Assembly: GCA_019828595.1 (NCBI GenBank)
Contig: JAHQRK010000022.1
Location: forward strand, 1,240,001 to 1,304,000
Length of the DNA stretch: 64,000 nucleotides
Source of the DNA: Aphanomyces cochlioides
Lineage: Eukaryota > Oomycota > Saprolegniomycetes > Saprolegniales > Verrucalvaceae
Direction of reading: 5' to 3'
Shown: positions 19,070 to 31,257 of the stretch, piece by piece
How the letters are laid out: each line of letters begins with the position of its first letter
How positions within the stretch are numbered: the stretch's first letter is position 1
Notes under the pieces: model-generated
Told to the model about the DNA's origin: nothing
The model's input: only the letters and a program-made list of their open reading frames with translations
Databases searched by the model: none
Translations under genes and position numbers: made by a program

Positions 19070-20226
19070 CCTTGACGTGGAGAAGGTCCCCGGTTCAAGT
19101 CCGGGTAAGACCATCCTTTTTCGACCCAAATCAACTTTTTTTGCTTCCCGAATGATATCTCGGCCAATATTTTCTTCCCAACACACGCTATCTCTTATGG
19201 CACCTCACATGCTCTTCTTTCAACCGCATCACAACCCGTCATCCCCGCACGCCGACGAAATGCGTGTAAAATGACAAAAGTACTAGACTTTGCGTCTCCA
19301 TTTCTCATCCATGAGGCAAGTGTACCAATCATAAAACACGCATAAATAGAACAGTTCAAACTGGACTTTCACCGAGACCCTGACACGACAAATATTCCAT
19401 CTCAGTTTCACTTCAGAAAGGACGATTTTAAATCCTCATTGACTTGGAGGGGACGCTACTTGAGAAACCCTTCCAGTCATTCCTTACTCTCTTCAAAGCA
19501 ACAAACTTTTCCAAAATGGACCCAACTTAAACTTAACCACACTAAACAAATCTCAACAACAGGTAGCTCCAAAGAAACAGCGATTCGTTCAAATGAATAC
19601 ACAATCGTATCAACCGAGCGCTGGATAGACACATCCACTCGACCTCAGAGTATGTCTCTCAAAACAATGACAGACAAGATGGAAGAGAGCATCCAATTGG
19701 ACCGTTGGAACTTATTATAGATTCCAAGATACATATATGTAGATGATTACAGGAGGTCCATCGTTCCCTGTGAGTTTGTGTGTTTAGACTCGTTTTTTGT
19801 GGGAGGGGGCGATGATCCGCTTTTGGTTTGAAATGAAAGTATTTGAATAGGTCTACGAGAGGAGACAAACTTTTTCTCCCAAGCCCTTCGAGTATTGCAT
19901 GTTGGCGAGGACTGACCACTCAGTTTGTCTAGGCTTTGGTTGCGAAAATAGAGTGCGCTGAAGGATTTTTGTGTCCAGAGTCGTCGTGAATGGTATGGAA
20001 ACAGATCACAGACGTGGAGAGAGGAGATGATGTTTGTGACTTGTGAGGTCGAGTCTATCGTGGGCCGTGTGGTGACAGGATGTTAGTATAGGCGATGTTG
20101 TTGTGTGTGCTGACGTGATGGGTTTGGCGTTGAATGTGTGACAAGGATAGTGTTCCAATGGTTGTGAGAGGGTGCTGGTGTGTGATTGATGTGAATGATG
20201 AGCAAGGTAGGCATAGTAGACATGGA

Positions 20227-20299
20227 GGTCTTATAGTGTAGCGGTTATCACGTCTCCTTGACGTGGAGAAGGTCCCCGGTTCAAGTCCGGGTAAGACCA
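20227..20299 (+). tRNA. tRNA-Val(GAC), intact
   Basis: Identical copy, in a unit carrying the 6-bp CTGGTG insert about 50 bp upstream of the gene. Confidence 0.95.
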
Positions 20300-21406
20300 T
20301 CCTTTTTCGACCCAAATCAACTTTTTTTGCTTCCCGAATGATATCTCGGCCAATATTTTCTTCCCAACACACGCTATCTCTTATGGCACCTCACATGCTC
20401 TTCTTTCAACCGCATCACAACCCGTCATCCCCGCACGCCGACGAAATGCGTGTAAAATGACAAAAGTACTAGACTTTGCGTCTCCATTTCTCATCCATGA
20501 GGCAAGTGTACCAATCATAAAACACGCATAAATAGAACAGTTCAAACTGGACTTTCACCGAGACCCTGACACGACAAATATTCCATCTCAGTTTCACTTC
20601 AGAAAGGACGATTTTAAATCCTCATTGACTTGGAGGGGACGCTACTTGAGAAACCCTTCCAGTCATTCCTTACTCTCTTCAAAGCAACAAACTTTTCCAA
20701 AATGGACCCAACTTAAACTTAACCACACTAAACAAATCTCAACAACAGGTAGCTCCAAAGAAACAGCGATTCGTTCAAATGAATACACAATCGTATCAAC
20801 CGAGCGCTGGATAGACACATCCACTCGACCTCAGAGTATGTCTCTCAAAACAATGACAGACAAGATGGAAGAGAGCATCCAATTGGACCGTTGGAACTTA
20901 TTATAGATTCCAAGATACATATATGTAGATGATTACAGGAGGTCCATCGTTCCCTGTGAGTTTGTGTGTTTAGACTCGTTTTTTGTGGGAGGGGGCGATG
21001 ATCCGCTTTTGGTTTGAAATGAAAGTATTTGAATAGGTCTACGAGAGGAGACAAACTTTTTCTCCCAAGCCCTTCGAGTATTGCATGTTGGCGAGGACTG
21101 ACCACTCAGTTTGTCTAGGCTTTGGTTGCGAAAATAGAGTGCGCTGAAGGATTTTTGTGTCCAGAGTCGTCGTGAATGGTATGGAAACAGATCACAGACG
21201 TGGAGAGAGGAGATGATGTTTGTGACTTGTGAGGTCGAGTCTATCGTGGGCCGTGTGGTGACAGGATGTTAGTATAGGCGATGTTGTTGTGTGTGCTGAC
21301 GTGATGGGTTTGGCGTTGAATGTGTGACAAGGATAGTGTTCCAATGGTTGTGAGAGGGTGTGTGATTGATGTGAATGATGAGCAAGGTAGGCATAGTAGA
21401 CATGGA

Positions 21407-21851
21407 GGTCTTATAGTGTAGCGGTTATCACGTCTCCTTGACGTGGAGAAGGGGGGGGAAATTGGCTCAGTGGTAGAGCACACGCTTCGTAAGCGAGAGG
21501 TCACCGGTTCGATCCCGGGCTAGGACGAGGGATTTGCAACCCCTCCACCCCCCCTGTCCGAAAGCACGGTATTTAATGGGATGTATGTGATCGGGAAACT
21601 TAAGTGCGCCTCGAACTTACAAGAGAAGGATTGTCCGGAAGCGGTTACCGGAATGAAAGTGTCAGTTTAATGTGGCCGTTCTGTAAAAACGTGTCGAATC
21701 GCTGTACTACCGAAAAGGTAGAACTATCAAGACAAAGCCGTTAGACCTGGTCCAGCTGAGTTAAAGTAGTTCATATCCACTATAACCTAGGTAATATACT
21801 CAATAAACCTTGACGTGGAGAAGGTCCCCGGTTCAAGTCCGGGTAAGACCA
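21407..21851 (+). pseudogene. tRNA-Val(GAC) split by SINE 2
   Basis: The 5' half is 21407-21452 and the 3' half 21808-21851. Confidence 0.92.
21453..21807 (+). mobile_element. SINE copy 2
   Basis: Full length (355 bp), with the same G-run 5' junction as copy 1. The flanking unit also lacks the 6-bp insert, as with copy 1, so the two may be duplicates of one inserted unit. Confidence 0.9.
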
Positions 21852-22958
21852 TCCTTTTTCGACCCAAATCAACTTTTTTTGCTTCCCGAATGATATCTCG
21901 GCCAATATTTTCTTCCCAACACACGCTATCTCTTATGGCACCTCACATGCTCTTCTTTCAACCGCATCACAACCCGTCATCCCCGCACGCCGACGAAATG
22001 CGTGTAAAATGACAAAAGTACTAGACTTTGCGTCTCCATTTCTCATCCATGAGGCAAGTGTACCAATCATAAAACACGCATAAATAGAACAGTTCAAACT
22101 GGACTTTCACCGAGACCCTGACACGACAAATATTCCATCTCAGTTTCACTTCAGAAAGGACGATTTTAAATCCTCATTGACTTGGAGGGGACGCTACTTG
22201 AGAAACCCTTCCAGTCATTCCTTACTCTCTTCAAAGCAACAAACTTTTCCAAAATGGACCCAACTTAAACTTAACCACACTAAACAAATCTCAACAACAG
22301 GTAGCTCCAAAGAAACAGCGATTCGTTCAAATGAATACACAATCGTATCAACCGAGCGCTGGATAGACACATCCACTCGACCTCAGAGTATGTCTCTCAA
22401 AACAATGACAGACAAGATGGAAGAGAGCATCCAATTGGACCGTTGGAACTTATTATAGATTCCAAGATACATATATGTAGATGATTACAGGAGGTCCATC
22501 GTTCCCTGTGAGTTTGTGTGTTTAGACTCGTTTTTTGTGGGAGGGGGCGATGATCCGCTTTTGGTTTGAAATGAAAGTATTTGAATAGGTCTACGAGAGG
22601 AGACAAACTTTTTCTCCCAAGCCCTTCGAGTATTGCATGTTGGCGAGGACTGACCACTCAGTTTGTCTAGGCTTTGGTTGCGAAAATAGAGTGCGCTGAA
22701 GGATTTTTGTGTCCAGAGTCGTCGTGAATGGTATGGAAACAGATCACAGACGTGGAGAGAGGAGATGATGTTTGTGACTTGTGAGGTCGAGTCTATCGTG
22801 GGCCGTGTGGTGACAGGATGTTAGTATAGGCGATGTTGTTGTGTGTGCTGACGTGATGGGTTTGGCGTTGAATGTGTGACAAGGATAGTGTTCCAATGGT
22901 TGTGAGAGGGTGTGTGATTGATGTGAATGATGAGCAAGGTAGGCATAGTAGACATGGA

Positions 22959-23031
22959 GGTCTTATAGTGTAGCGGTTATCACGTCTCCTTGACGTGGAG
23001 AAGGTCCCCGGTTCAAGTCCGGGTAAGACCA
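22959..23031 (+). tRNA. tRNA-Val(GAC), intact
   Basis: Identical copy; unit without the 6-bp insert. Confidence 0.95.
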
Positions 23032-24144
23032 TCCTTTTTCGACCCAAATCAACTTTTTTTGCTTCCCGAATGATATCTCGGCCAATATTTTCTTCCCAAC
23101 ACACGCTATCTCTTATGGCACCTCACATGCTCTTCTTTCAACCGCATCACAACCCGTCATCCCCGCACGCCGACGAAATGCGTGTAAAATGACAAAAGTA
23201 CTAGACTTTGCGTCTCCATTTCTCATCCATGAGGCAAGTGTACCAATCATAAAACACGCATAAATAGAACAGTTCAAACTGGACTTTCACCGAGACCCTG
23301 ACACGACAAATATTCCATCTCAGTTTCACTTCAGAAAGGACGATTTTAAATCCTCATTGACTTGGAGGGGACGCTACTTGAGAAACCCTTCCAGTCATTC
23401 CTTACTCTCTTCAAAGCAACAAACTTTTCCAAAATGGACCCAACTTAAACTTAACCACACTAAACAAATCTCAACAACAGGTAGCTCCAAAGAAACAGCG
23501 ATTCGTTCAAATGAATACACAATCGTATCAACCGAGCGCTGGATAGACACATCCACTCGACCTCAGAGTATGTCTCTCAAAACAATGACAGACAAGATGG
23601 AAGAGAGCATCCAATTGGACCGTTGGAACTTATTATAGATTCCAAGATACATATATGTAGATGATTACAGGAGGTCCATCGTTCCCTGTGAGTTTGTGTG
23701 TTTAGACTCGTTTTTTGTGGGAGGGGGCGATGATCCGCTTTTGGTTTGAAATGAAAGTATTTGAATAGGTCTACGAGAGGAGACAAACTTTTTCTCCCAA
23801 GCCCTTCGAGTATTGCATGTTGGCGAGGACTGACCACTCAGTTTGTCTAGGCTTTGGTTGCGAAAATAGAGTGCGCTGAAGGATTTTTGTGTCCAGAGTC
23901 GTCGTGAATGGTATGGAAACAGATCACAGACGTGGAGAGAGGAGATGATGTTTGTGACTTGTGAGGTCGAGTCTATCGTGGGCCGTGTGGTGACAGGATG
24001 TTAGTATAGGCGATGTTGTTGTGTGTGCTGACGTGATGGGTTTGGCGTTGAATGTGTGACAAGGATAGTGTTCCAATGGTTGTGAGAGGGTGCTGGTGTG
24101 TGATTGATGTGAATGATGAGCAAGGTAGGCATAGTAGACATGGA

Positions 24145-24217
24145 GGTCTTATAGTGTAGCGGTTATCACGTCTCCTTGACGTGGAGAAGGTCCCCGGTTC
24201 AAGTCCGGGTAAGACCA
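24145..24217 (+). tRNA. tRNA-Val(GAC), intact
   Basis: Identical copy. The spacer after it carries the private GAATTTAAAT variant (near 24529) shared with the units following 28445, 47456 and SINE copy 9. Confidence 0.95.
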
Positions 24218-25330
24218 TCCTTTTTCGACCCAAATCAACTTTTTTTGCTTCCCGAATGATATCTCGGCCAATATTTTCTTCCCAACACACGCTATCTCTT
24301 ATGGCACCTCACATGCTCTTCTTTCAACCGCATCACAACCCGTCATCCCCGCACGCCGACGAAATGCGTGTAAAATGACAAAAGTACTAGACTTTGCGTC
24401 TCCATTTCTCATCCATGAGGCAAGTGTACCAATCATAAAACACGCATAAATAGAACAGTTCAAACTGGACTTTCACCGAGACCCTGACACGACAAATATT
24501 CCATCTCAGTTTCACTTCAGAAAGGACGAATTTAAATCCTCATTGACTTGGAGGGGACGCTACTTGAGAAACCCTTCCAGTCATTCCTTACTCTCTTCAA
24601 AGCAACAAACTTTTCCAAAATGGACCCAACTTAAACTTAACCACACTAAACAAATCTCAACAACAGGTAGCTCCAAAGAAACAGCGATTCGTTCAAATGA
24701 ATACACAATCGTATCAACCGAGCGCTGGATAGACACATCCACTCGACCTCAGAGTATGTCTCTCAAAACAATGACAGACAAGATGGAAGAGAGCATCCAA
24801 TTGGACCGTTGGAACTTATTATAGATTCCAAGATACATATATGTAGATGATTACAGGAGGTCCATCGTTCCCTGTGAGTTTGTGTGTTTAGACTCGTTTT
24901 TTGTGGGAGGGGGCGATGATCCGCTTTTGGTTTGAAATGAAAGTATTTGAATAGGTCTACGAGAGGAGACAAACTTTTTCTCCCAAGCCCTTCGAGTATT
25001 GCATGTTGGCGAGGACTGACCACTCAGTTTGTCTAGGCTTTGGTTGCGAAAATAGAGTGCGCTGAAGGATTTTTGTGTCCAGAGTCGTCGTGAATGGTAT
25101 GGAAACAGATCACAGACGTGGAGAGAGGAGATGATGTTTGTGACTTGTGAGGTCGAGTCTATCGTGGGCCGTGTGGTGACAGGATGTTAGTATAGGCGAT
25201 GTTGTTGTGTGTGCTGACGTGATGGGTTTGGCGTTGAATGTGTGACAAGGATAGTGTTCCAATGGTTGTGAGAGGGTGCTGGTGTGTGATTGATGTGAAT
25301 GATGAGCAAGGTAGGCATAGTAGACATGGA

Positions 25331-25778
25331 GGTCTTATAGTGTAGCGGTTATCACGTCTCCTTGACGTGGAGAAGGTAAGGGGGGAAATTGGCTCAGTGG
25401 TAGAGCACACGCTTCGTAAGCGAGAGGTCACCGGTTCGATCCCGGGCTAGGACGAGGGATTTGCAACCCCTCCACCCCCCCTGTCCGAAAGCACGGTATT
25501 TAATGGGATGTATGTGATCGGGAAACTTAAGTGCGCCTCGAACTTACAAGAGAAGGATTGTCCGGAAGCGGTTACCGGAATGAAAGTGTCAGTTTAATGT
25601 GGCCGTTCTGTAAAAACGTGTCGAATCGCTGTACTACCGAAAAGGTAGAACTATCAAGACAAAGCCGTTAGACCTGGTCCAGCTGAGTTAAAGTAGTTCA
25701 TATCCACTATAACCTAGGTAATATACTCAATAAACCTTGACGTGGAGAAGGTCCCCGGTTCAAGTCCGGGTAAGACCA
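25331..25778 (+). pseudogene. tRNA-Val(GAC) split by SINE 3
   Basis: The 5' half is 25331-25377 (one base longer, through AAGGT) and the 3' half 25735-25778. The duplication is about 18 bp. Confidence 0.9.
25378..25734 (+). mobile_element. SINE copy 3, distinct 5' junction
   Basis: Full length. The 5' junction reads AAGGTAAGGGGGG, unlike any other copy, while the 3' junction is identical. This marks an independent insertion. Confidence 0.9.
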
Positions 25779-26885
25779 TCCTTTTTCGACCCAAATCAAC
25801 TTTTTTTGCTTCCCGAATGATATCTCGGCCAATATTTTCTTCCCAACACACGCTATCTCTTATGGCACCTCACATGCTCTTCTTTCAACCGCATCACAAC
25901 CCGTCATCCCCGCACGCCGACGAAATGCGTGTAAAATGACAAAAGTACTAGACTTTGCGTCTCCATTTCTCATCCATGAGGCAAGTGTACCAATCATAAA
26001 ACACGCATAAATAGAACAGTTCAAACTGGACTTTCACCGAGACCCTGACACGACAAATATTCCATCTCAGTTTCACTTCAGAAAGGACGATTTTAAATCC
26101 TCATTGACTTGGAGGGGACGCTACTTGAGAAACCCTTCCAGTCATTCCTTACTCTCTTCAAAGCAACAAACTTTTCCAAAATGGACCCAACTTAAACTTA
26201 ACCACACTAAACAAATCTCAACAACAGGTAGCTCCAAAGAAACAGCGATTCGTTCAAATGAATACACAATCGTATCAACCGAGCGCTGGATAGACACATC
26301 CACTCGACCTCAGAGTATGTCTCTCAAAACAATGACAGACAAGATGGAAGAGAGCATCCAATTGGACCGTTGGAACTTATTATAGATTCCAAGATACATA
26401 TATGTAGATGATTACAGGAGGTCCATCGTTCCCTGTGAGTTTGTGTGTTTAGACTCGTTTTTTGTGGGAGGGGGCGATGATCCGCTTTTGGTTTGAAATG
26501 AAAGTATTTGAATAGGTCTACGAGAGGAGACAAACTTTTTCTCCCAAGCCCTTCGAGTATTGCATGTTGGCGAGGACTGACCACTCAGTTTGTCTAGGCT
26601 TTGGTTGCGAAAATAGAGTGCGCTGAAGGATTTTTGTGTCCAGAGTCGTCGTGAATGGTATGGAAACAGATCACAGACGTGGAGAGAGGAGATGATGTTT
26701 GTGACTTGTGAGGTCGAGTCTATCGTGGGCCGTGTGGTGACAGGATGTTAGTATAGGCGATGTTGTTGTGTGTGCTGACGTGATGGGTTTGGCGTTGAAT
26801 GTGTGACAAGGATAGTGTTCCAATGGTTGTGAGAGGGTGTGTGATTGATGTGAATGATGAGCAAGGTAGGCATAGTAGACATGGA

Positions 26886-27331
26886 GGTCTTATAGTGTAG
26901 CGGTTATCACGTCTCCTTGACGTGGAGAAGGGGGGGGGAAATTGGCTCAGTGGTAGAGCACACGCTTCGTAAGCGAGAGGTCACCGGTTCGATCCCGGGC
27001 TAGGACGAGGGATTTGCAACCCCTCCACCCCCCCTGTCCGAAAGCACGGTATTTAATGGGATGTATGTGATCGGGAATCTTAAGTGCGCCTCGAACTTAC
27101 AAGAGAAGGATTGTCCGGAAGCGGTTACCGGAATGAAAGTGTCAGTTTAATGTGGCCGTTCTGTAAAAACGTGTCGAATCGCTGTACTACCGAAAAGGTA
27201 GAACTATCAAGACAAAGCCGTTAGACCTGGTCCAGCTGAGTTAAAGTAGTTCATATCCACTATAACCTAGGTAATATACTCAATAAACCTTGACGTGGAG
27301 AAGGTCCCCGGTTCAAGTCCGGGTAAGACCA
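26886..27331 (+). pseudogene. tRNA-Val(GAC) split by SINE 4
   Basis: The 5' half is 26886-26931 and the 3' half 27288-27331. Confidence 0.92.
26932..27287 (+). mobile_element. SINE copy 4
   Basis: Full length, G-run junction one G longer than copies 1 and 2. It carries a private A-to-T change (GGGAATCTTAAG near 27077). Confidence 0.9.
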
Positions 27332-28444
27332 TCCTTTTTCGACCCAAATCAACTTTTTTTGCTTCCCGAATGATATCTCGGCCAATATTTTCTTCCCAAC
27401 ACACGCTATCTCTTATGGCACCTCACATGCTCTTCTTTCAACCGCATCACAACCCGTCATCCCCGCACGCCGACGAAATGCGTGTAAAATGACAAAAGTA
27501 CTAGACTTTGCGTCTCCATTTCTCATCCATGAGGCAAGTGTACCAATCATAAAACACGCATAAATAGAACAGTTCAAACTGGACTTTCACCGAGACCCTG
27601 ACACGACAAATATTCCATCTCAGTTTCACTTCAGAAAGGACGATTTTAAATCCTCATTGACTTGGAGGGGACGCTACTTGAGAAACCCTTCCAGTCATTC
27701 CTTACTCTCTTCAAAGCAACAAACTTTTCCAAAATGGACCCAACTTAAACTTAACCACACTAAACAAATCTCAACAACAGGTAGCTCCAAAGAAACAGCG
27801 ATTCGTTCAAATGAATACACAATCGTATCAACCGAGCGCTGGATAGACACATCCACTCGACCTCAGAGTATGTCTCTCAAAACAATGACAGACAAGATGG
27901 AAGAGAGCATCCAATTGGACCGTTGGAACTTATTATAGATTCCAAGATACATATATGTAGATGATTACAGGAGGTCCATCGTTCCCTGTGAGTTTGTGTG
28001 TTTAGACTCGTTTTTTGTGGGAGGGGGCGATGATCCGCTTTTGGTTTGAAATGAAAGTATTTGAATAGGTCTACGAGAGGAGACAAACTTTTTCTCCCAA
28101 GCCCTTCGAGTATTGCATGTTGGCGAGGACTGACCACTCAGTTTGTCTAGGCTTTGGTTGCGAAAATAGAGTGCGCTGAAGGATTTTTGTGTCCAGAGTC
28201 GTCGTGAATGGTATGGAAACAGATCACAGACGTGGAGAGAGGAGATGATGTTTGTGACTTGTGAGGTCGAGTCTATCGTGGGCCGTGTGGTGACAGGATG
28301 TTAGTATAGGCGATGTTGTTGTGTGTGCTGACGTGATGGGTTTGGCGTTGAATGTGTGACAAGGATAGTGTTCCAATGGTTGTGAGAGGGTGCTGGTGTG
28401 TGATTGATGTGAATGATGAGCAAGGTAGGCATAGTAGACATGGA

Positions 28445-28517
28445 GGTCTTATAGTGTAGCGGTTATCACGTCTCCTTGACGTGGAGAAGGTCCCCGGTTC
28501 AAGTCCGGGTAAGACCA
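28445..28517 (+). tRNA. tRNA-Val(GAC), intact
   Basis: Identical copy lying between units split by SINE copies 4 and 5. Confidence 0.95.
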
Positions 28518-29630
28518 TCCTTTTTCGACCCAAATCAACTTTTTTTGCTTCCCGAATGATATCTCGGCCAATATTTTCTTCCCAACACACGCTATCTCTT
28601 ATGGCACCTCACATGCTCTTCTTTCAACCGCATCACAACCCGTCATCCCCGCACGCCGACGAAATGCGTGTAAAATGACAAAAGTACTAGACTTTGCGTC
28701 TCCATTTCTCATCCATGAGGCAAGTGTACCAATCATAAAACACGCATAAATAGAACAGTTCAAACTGGACTTTCACCGAGACCCTGACACGACAAATATT
28801 CCATCTCAGTTTCACTTCAGAAAGGACGAATTTAAATCCTCATTGACTTGGAGGGGACGCTACTTGAGAAACCCTTCCAGTCATTCCTTACTCTCTTCAA
28901 AGCAACAAACTTTTCCAAAATGGACCCAACTTAAACTTAACCACACTAAACAAATCTCAACAACAGGTAGCTCCAAAGAAACAGCGATTCGTTCAAATGA
29001 ATACACAATCGTATCAACCGAGCGCTGGATAGACACATCCACTCGACCTCAGAGTATGTCTCTCAAAACAATGACAGACAAGATGGAAGAGAGCATCCAA
29101 TTGGACCGTTGGAACTTATTATAGATTCCAAGATACATATATGTAGATGATTACAGGAGGTCCATCGTTCCCTGTGAGTTTGTGTGTTTAGACTCGTTTT
29201 TTGTGGGAGGGGGCGATGATCCGCTTTTGGTTTGAAATGAAAGTATTTGAATAGGTCTACGAGAGGAGACAAACTTTTTCTCCCAAGCCCTTCGAGTATT
29301 GCATGTTGGCGAGGACTGACCACTCAGTTTGTCTAGGCTTTGGTTGCGAAAATAGAGTGCGCTGAAGGATTTTTGTGTCCAGAGTCGTCGTGAATGGTAT
29401 GGAAACAGATCACAGACGTGGAGAGAGGAGATGATGTTTGTGACTTGTGAGGTCGAGTCTATCGTGGGCCGTGTGGTGACAGGATGTTAGTATAGGCGAT
29501 GTTGTTGTGTGTGCTGACGTGATGGGTTTGGCGTTGAATGTGTGACAAGGATAGTGTTCCAATGGTTGTGAGAGGGTGCTGGTGTGTGATTGATGTGAAT
29601 GATGAGCAAGGTAGGCATAGTAGACATGGA

Positions 29631-30077
29631 GGTCTTATAGTGTAGCGGTTATCACGTCTCCTTGACGTGGAGAATGAGGGGGGAAATTGGCTCAGTGGTA
29701 GAGCACACGCTTCGTAAGCGAGAGGTCACCGGTTCGATCCCGGGCTAGGACGAGGGATTTGCAACCCCTCCACCCCCCCTGTCCGAAAGCACGGTATTTA
29801 ATGGGATGTATGTGATCGGGAAACTTAAGTGCGCCTCGAACTTACAAGAGAAGGATTGTCCGGAAGCGGTTACCGGAATGAAAGTGTCAGTTTAATGTGG
29901 CCGTTCTGTAAAAACGTGTCGAATCGCTGTACTACCGAAAAGGTAGAACTATCAAGACAAAGCCGTTAGACCTGGTCCAGCTGAGTTAAAGTAGTAGTTC
30001 ATCCACTATAACCTAGGTAATATACTCAATAAACCTTGACGTGGAGAAGGTCCCCGGTTCAAGTCCGGGTAAGACCA
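29631..30077 (+). pseudogene. tRNA-Val(GAC) split by SINE 5
   Basis: The 5' half is 29631-29674 and the 3' half 30034-30077; duplication about 15 bp (CCTTGACGTGGAGAA). Confidence 0.92.
29675..30033 (+). mobile_element. SINE copy 5, TGA-type 5' junction
   Basis: Full length. The 5' junction GAGAATGAGGGGGG is the first of eight copies of this class. Near 29993 the body reads AGTAGTAGTTCATCC in place of AGTAGTTCATATCC, a small private rearrangement. Confidence 0.9.
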
Positions 30078-31184
30078 TCCTTTTTCGACCCAAATCAACT
30101 TTTTTTGCTTCCCGAATGATATCTCGGCCAATATTTTCTTCCCAACACACGCTATCTCTTATGGCACCTCACATGCTCTTCTTTCAACCGCATCACAACC
30201 CGTCATCCCCGCACGCCGACGAAATGCGTGTAAAATGACAAAAGTACTAGACTTTGCGTCTCCATTTCTCATCCATGAGGCAAGTGTACCAATCATAAAA
30301 CACGCATAAATAGAACAGTTCAAACTGGACTTTCACCGAGACCCTGACACGACAAATATTCCATCTCAGTTTCACTTCAGAAAGGACGATTTTAAATCCT
30401 CATTGACTTGGAGGGGACGCTACTTGAGAAACCCTTCCAGTCATTCCTTACTCTCTTCAAAGCAACAAACTTTTCCAAAATGGACCCAACTTAAACTTAA
30501 CCACACTAAACAAATCTCAACAACAGGTAGCTCCAAAGAAACAGCGATTCGTTCAAATGAATACACAATCGTATCAACCGAGCGCTGGATAGACACATCC
30601 ACTCGACCTCAGAGTATGTCTCTCAAAACAATGACAGACAAGATGGAAGAGAGCATCCAATTGGACCGTTGGAACTTATTATAGATTCCAAGATACATAT
30701 ATGTAGATGATTACAGGAGGTCCATCGTTCCCTGTGAGTTTGTGTGTTTAGACTCGTTTTTTGTGGGAGGGGGCGATGATCCGCTTTTGGTTTGAAATGA
30801 AAGTATTTGAATAGGTCTACGAGAGGAGACAAACTTTTTCTCCCAAGCCCTTCGAGTATTGCATGTTGGCGAGGACTGACCACTCAGTTTGTCTAGGCTT
30901 TGGTTGCGAAAATAGAGTGCGCTGAAGGATTTTTGTGTCCAGAGTCGTCGTGAATGGTATGGAAACAGATCACAGACGTGGAGAGAGGAGATGATGTTTG
31001 TGACTTGTGAGGTCGAGTCTATCGTGGGCCGTGTGGTGACAGGATGTTAGTATAGGCGATGTTGTTGTGTGTGCTGACGTGATGGGTTTGGCGTTGAATG
31101 TGTGACAAGGATAGTGTTCCAATGGTTGTGAGAGGGTGTGTGATTGATGTGAATGATGAGCAAGGTAGGCATAGTAGACATGGA

Positions 31185-31257
31185 GGTCTTATAGTGTAGC
31201 GGTTATCACGTCTCCTTGACGTGGAGAAGGTCCCCGGTTCAAGTCCGGGTAAGACCA
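31185..31257 (+). tRNA. tRNA-Val(GAC), intact
   Basis: Identical copy, last intact gene before LINE copy 3. Confidence 0.95.

Larger units (their letters stand above)
18669..19113 (+). pseudogene. tRNA-Val(GAC) split by SINE 1
   Basis: The 5' half is 18669-18714 and the 3' half 19070-19113; tRNA positions 30-46 are duplicated on both sides (17 bp). Confidence 0.92.

Noticed and set aside
18669..19113. Split tRNA halves as a genuine split, permuted or intron-containing tRNA
   Set aside because: About 15-18 bp of the anticodon arm is duplicated on both sides, which is a target-site duplication and not an intron boundary. Intact copies exist next door.
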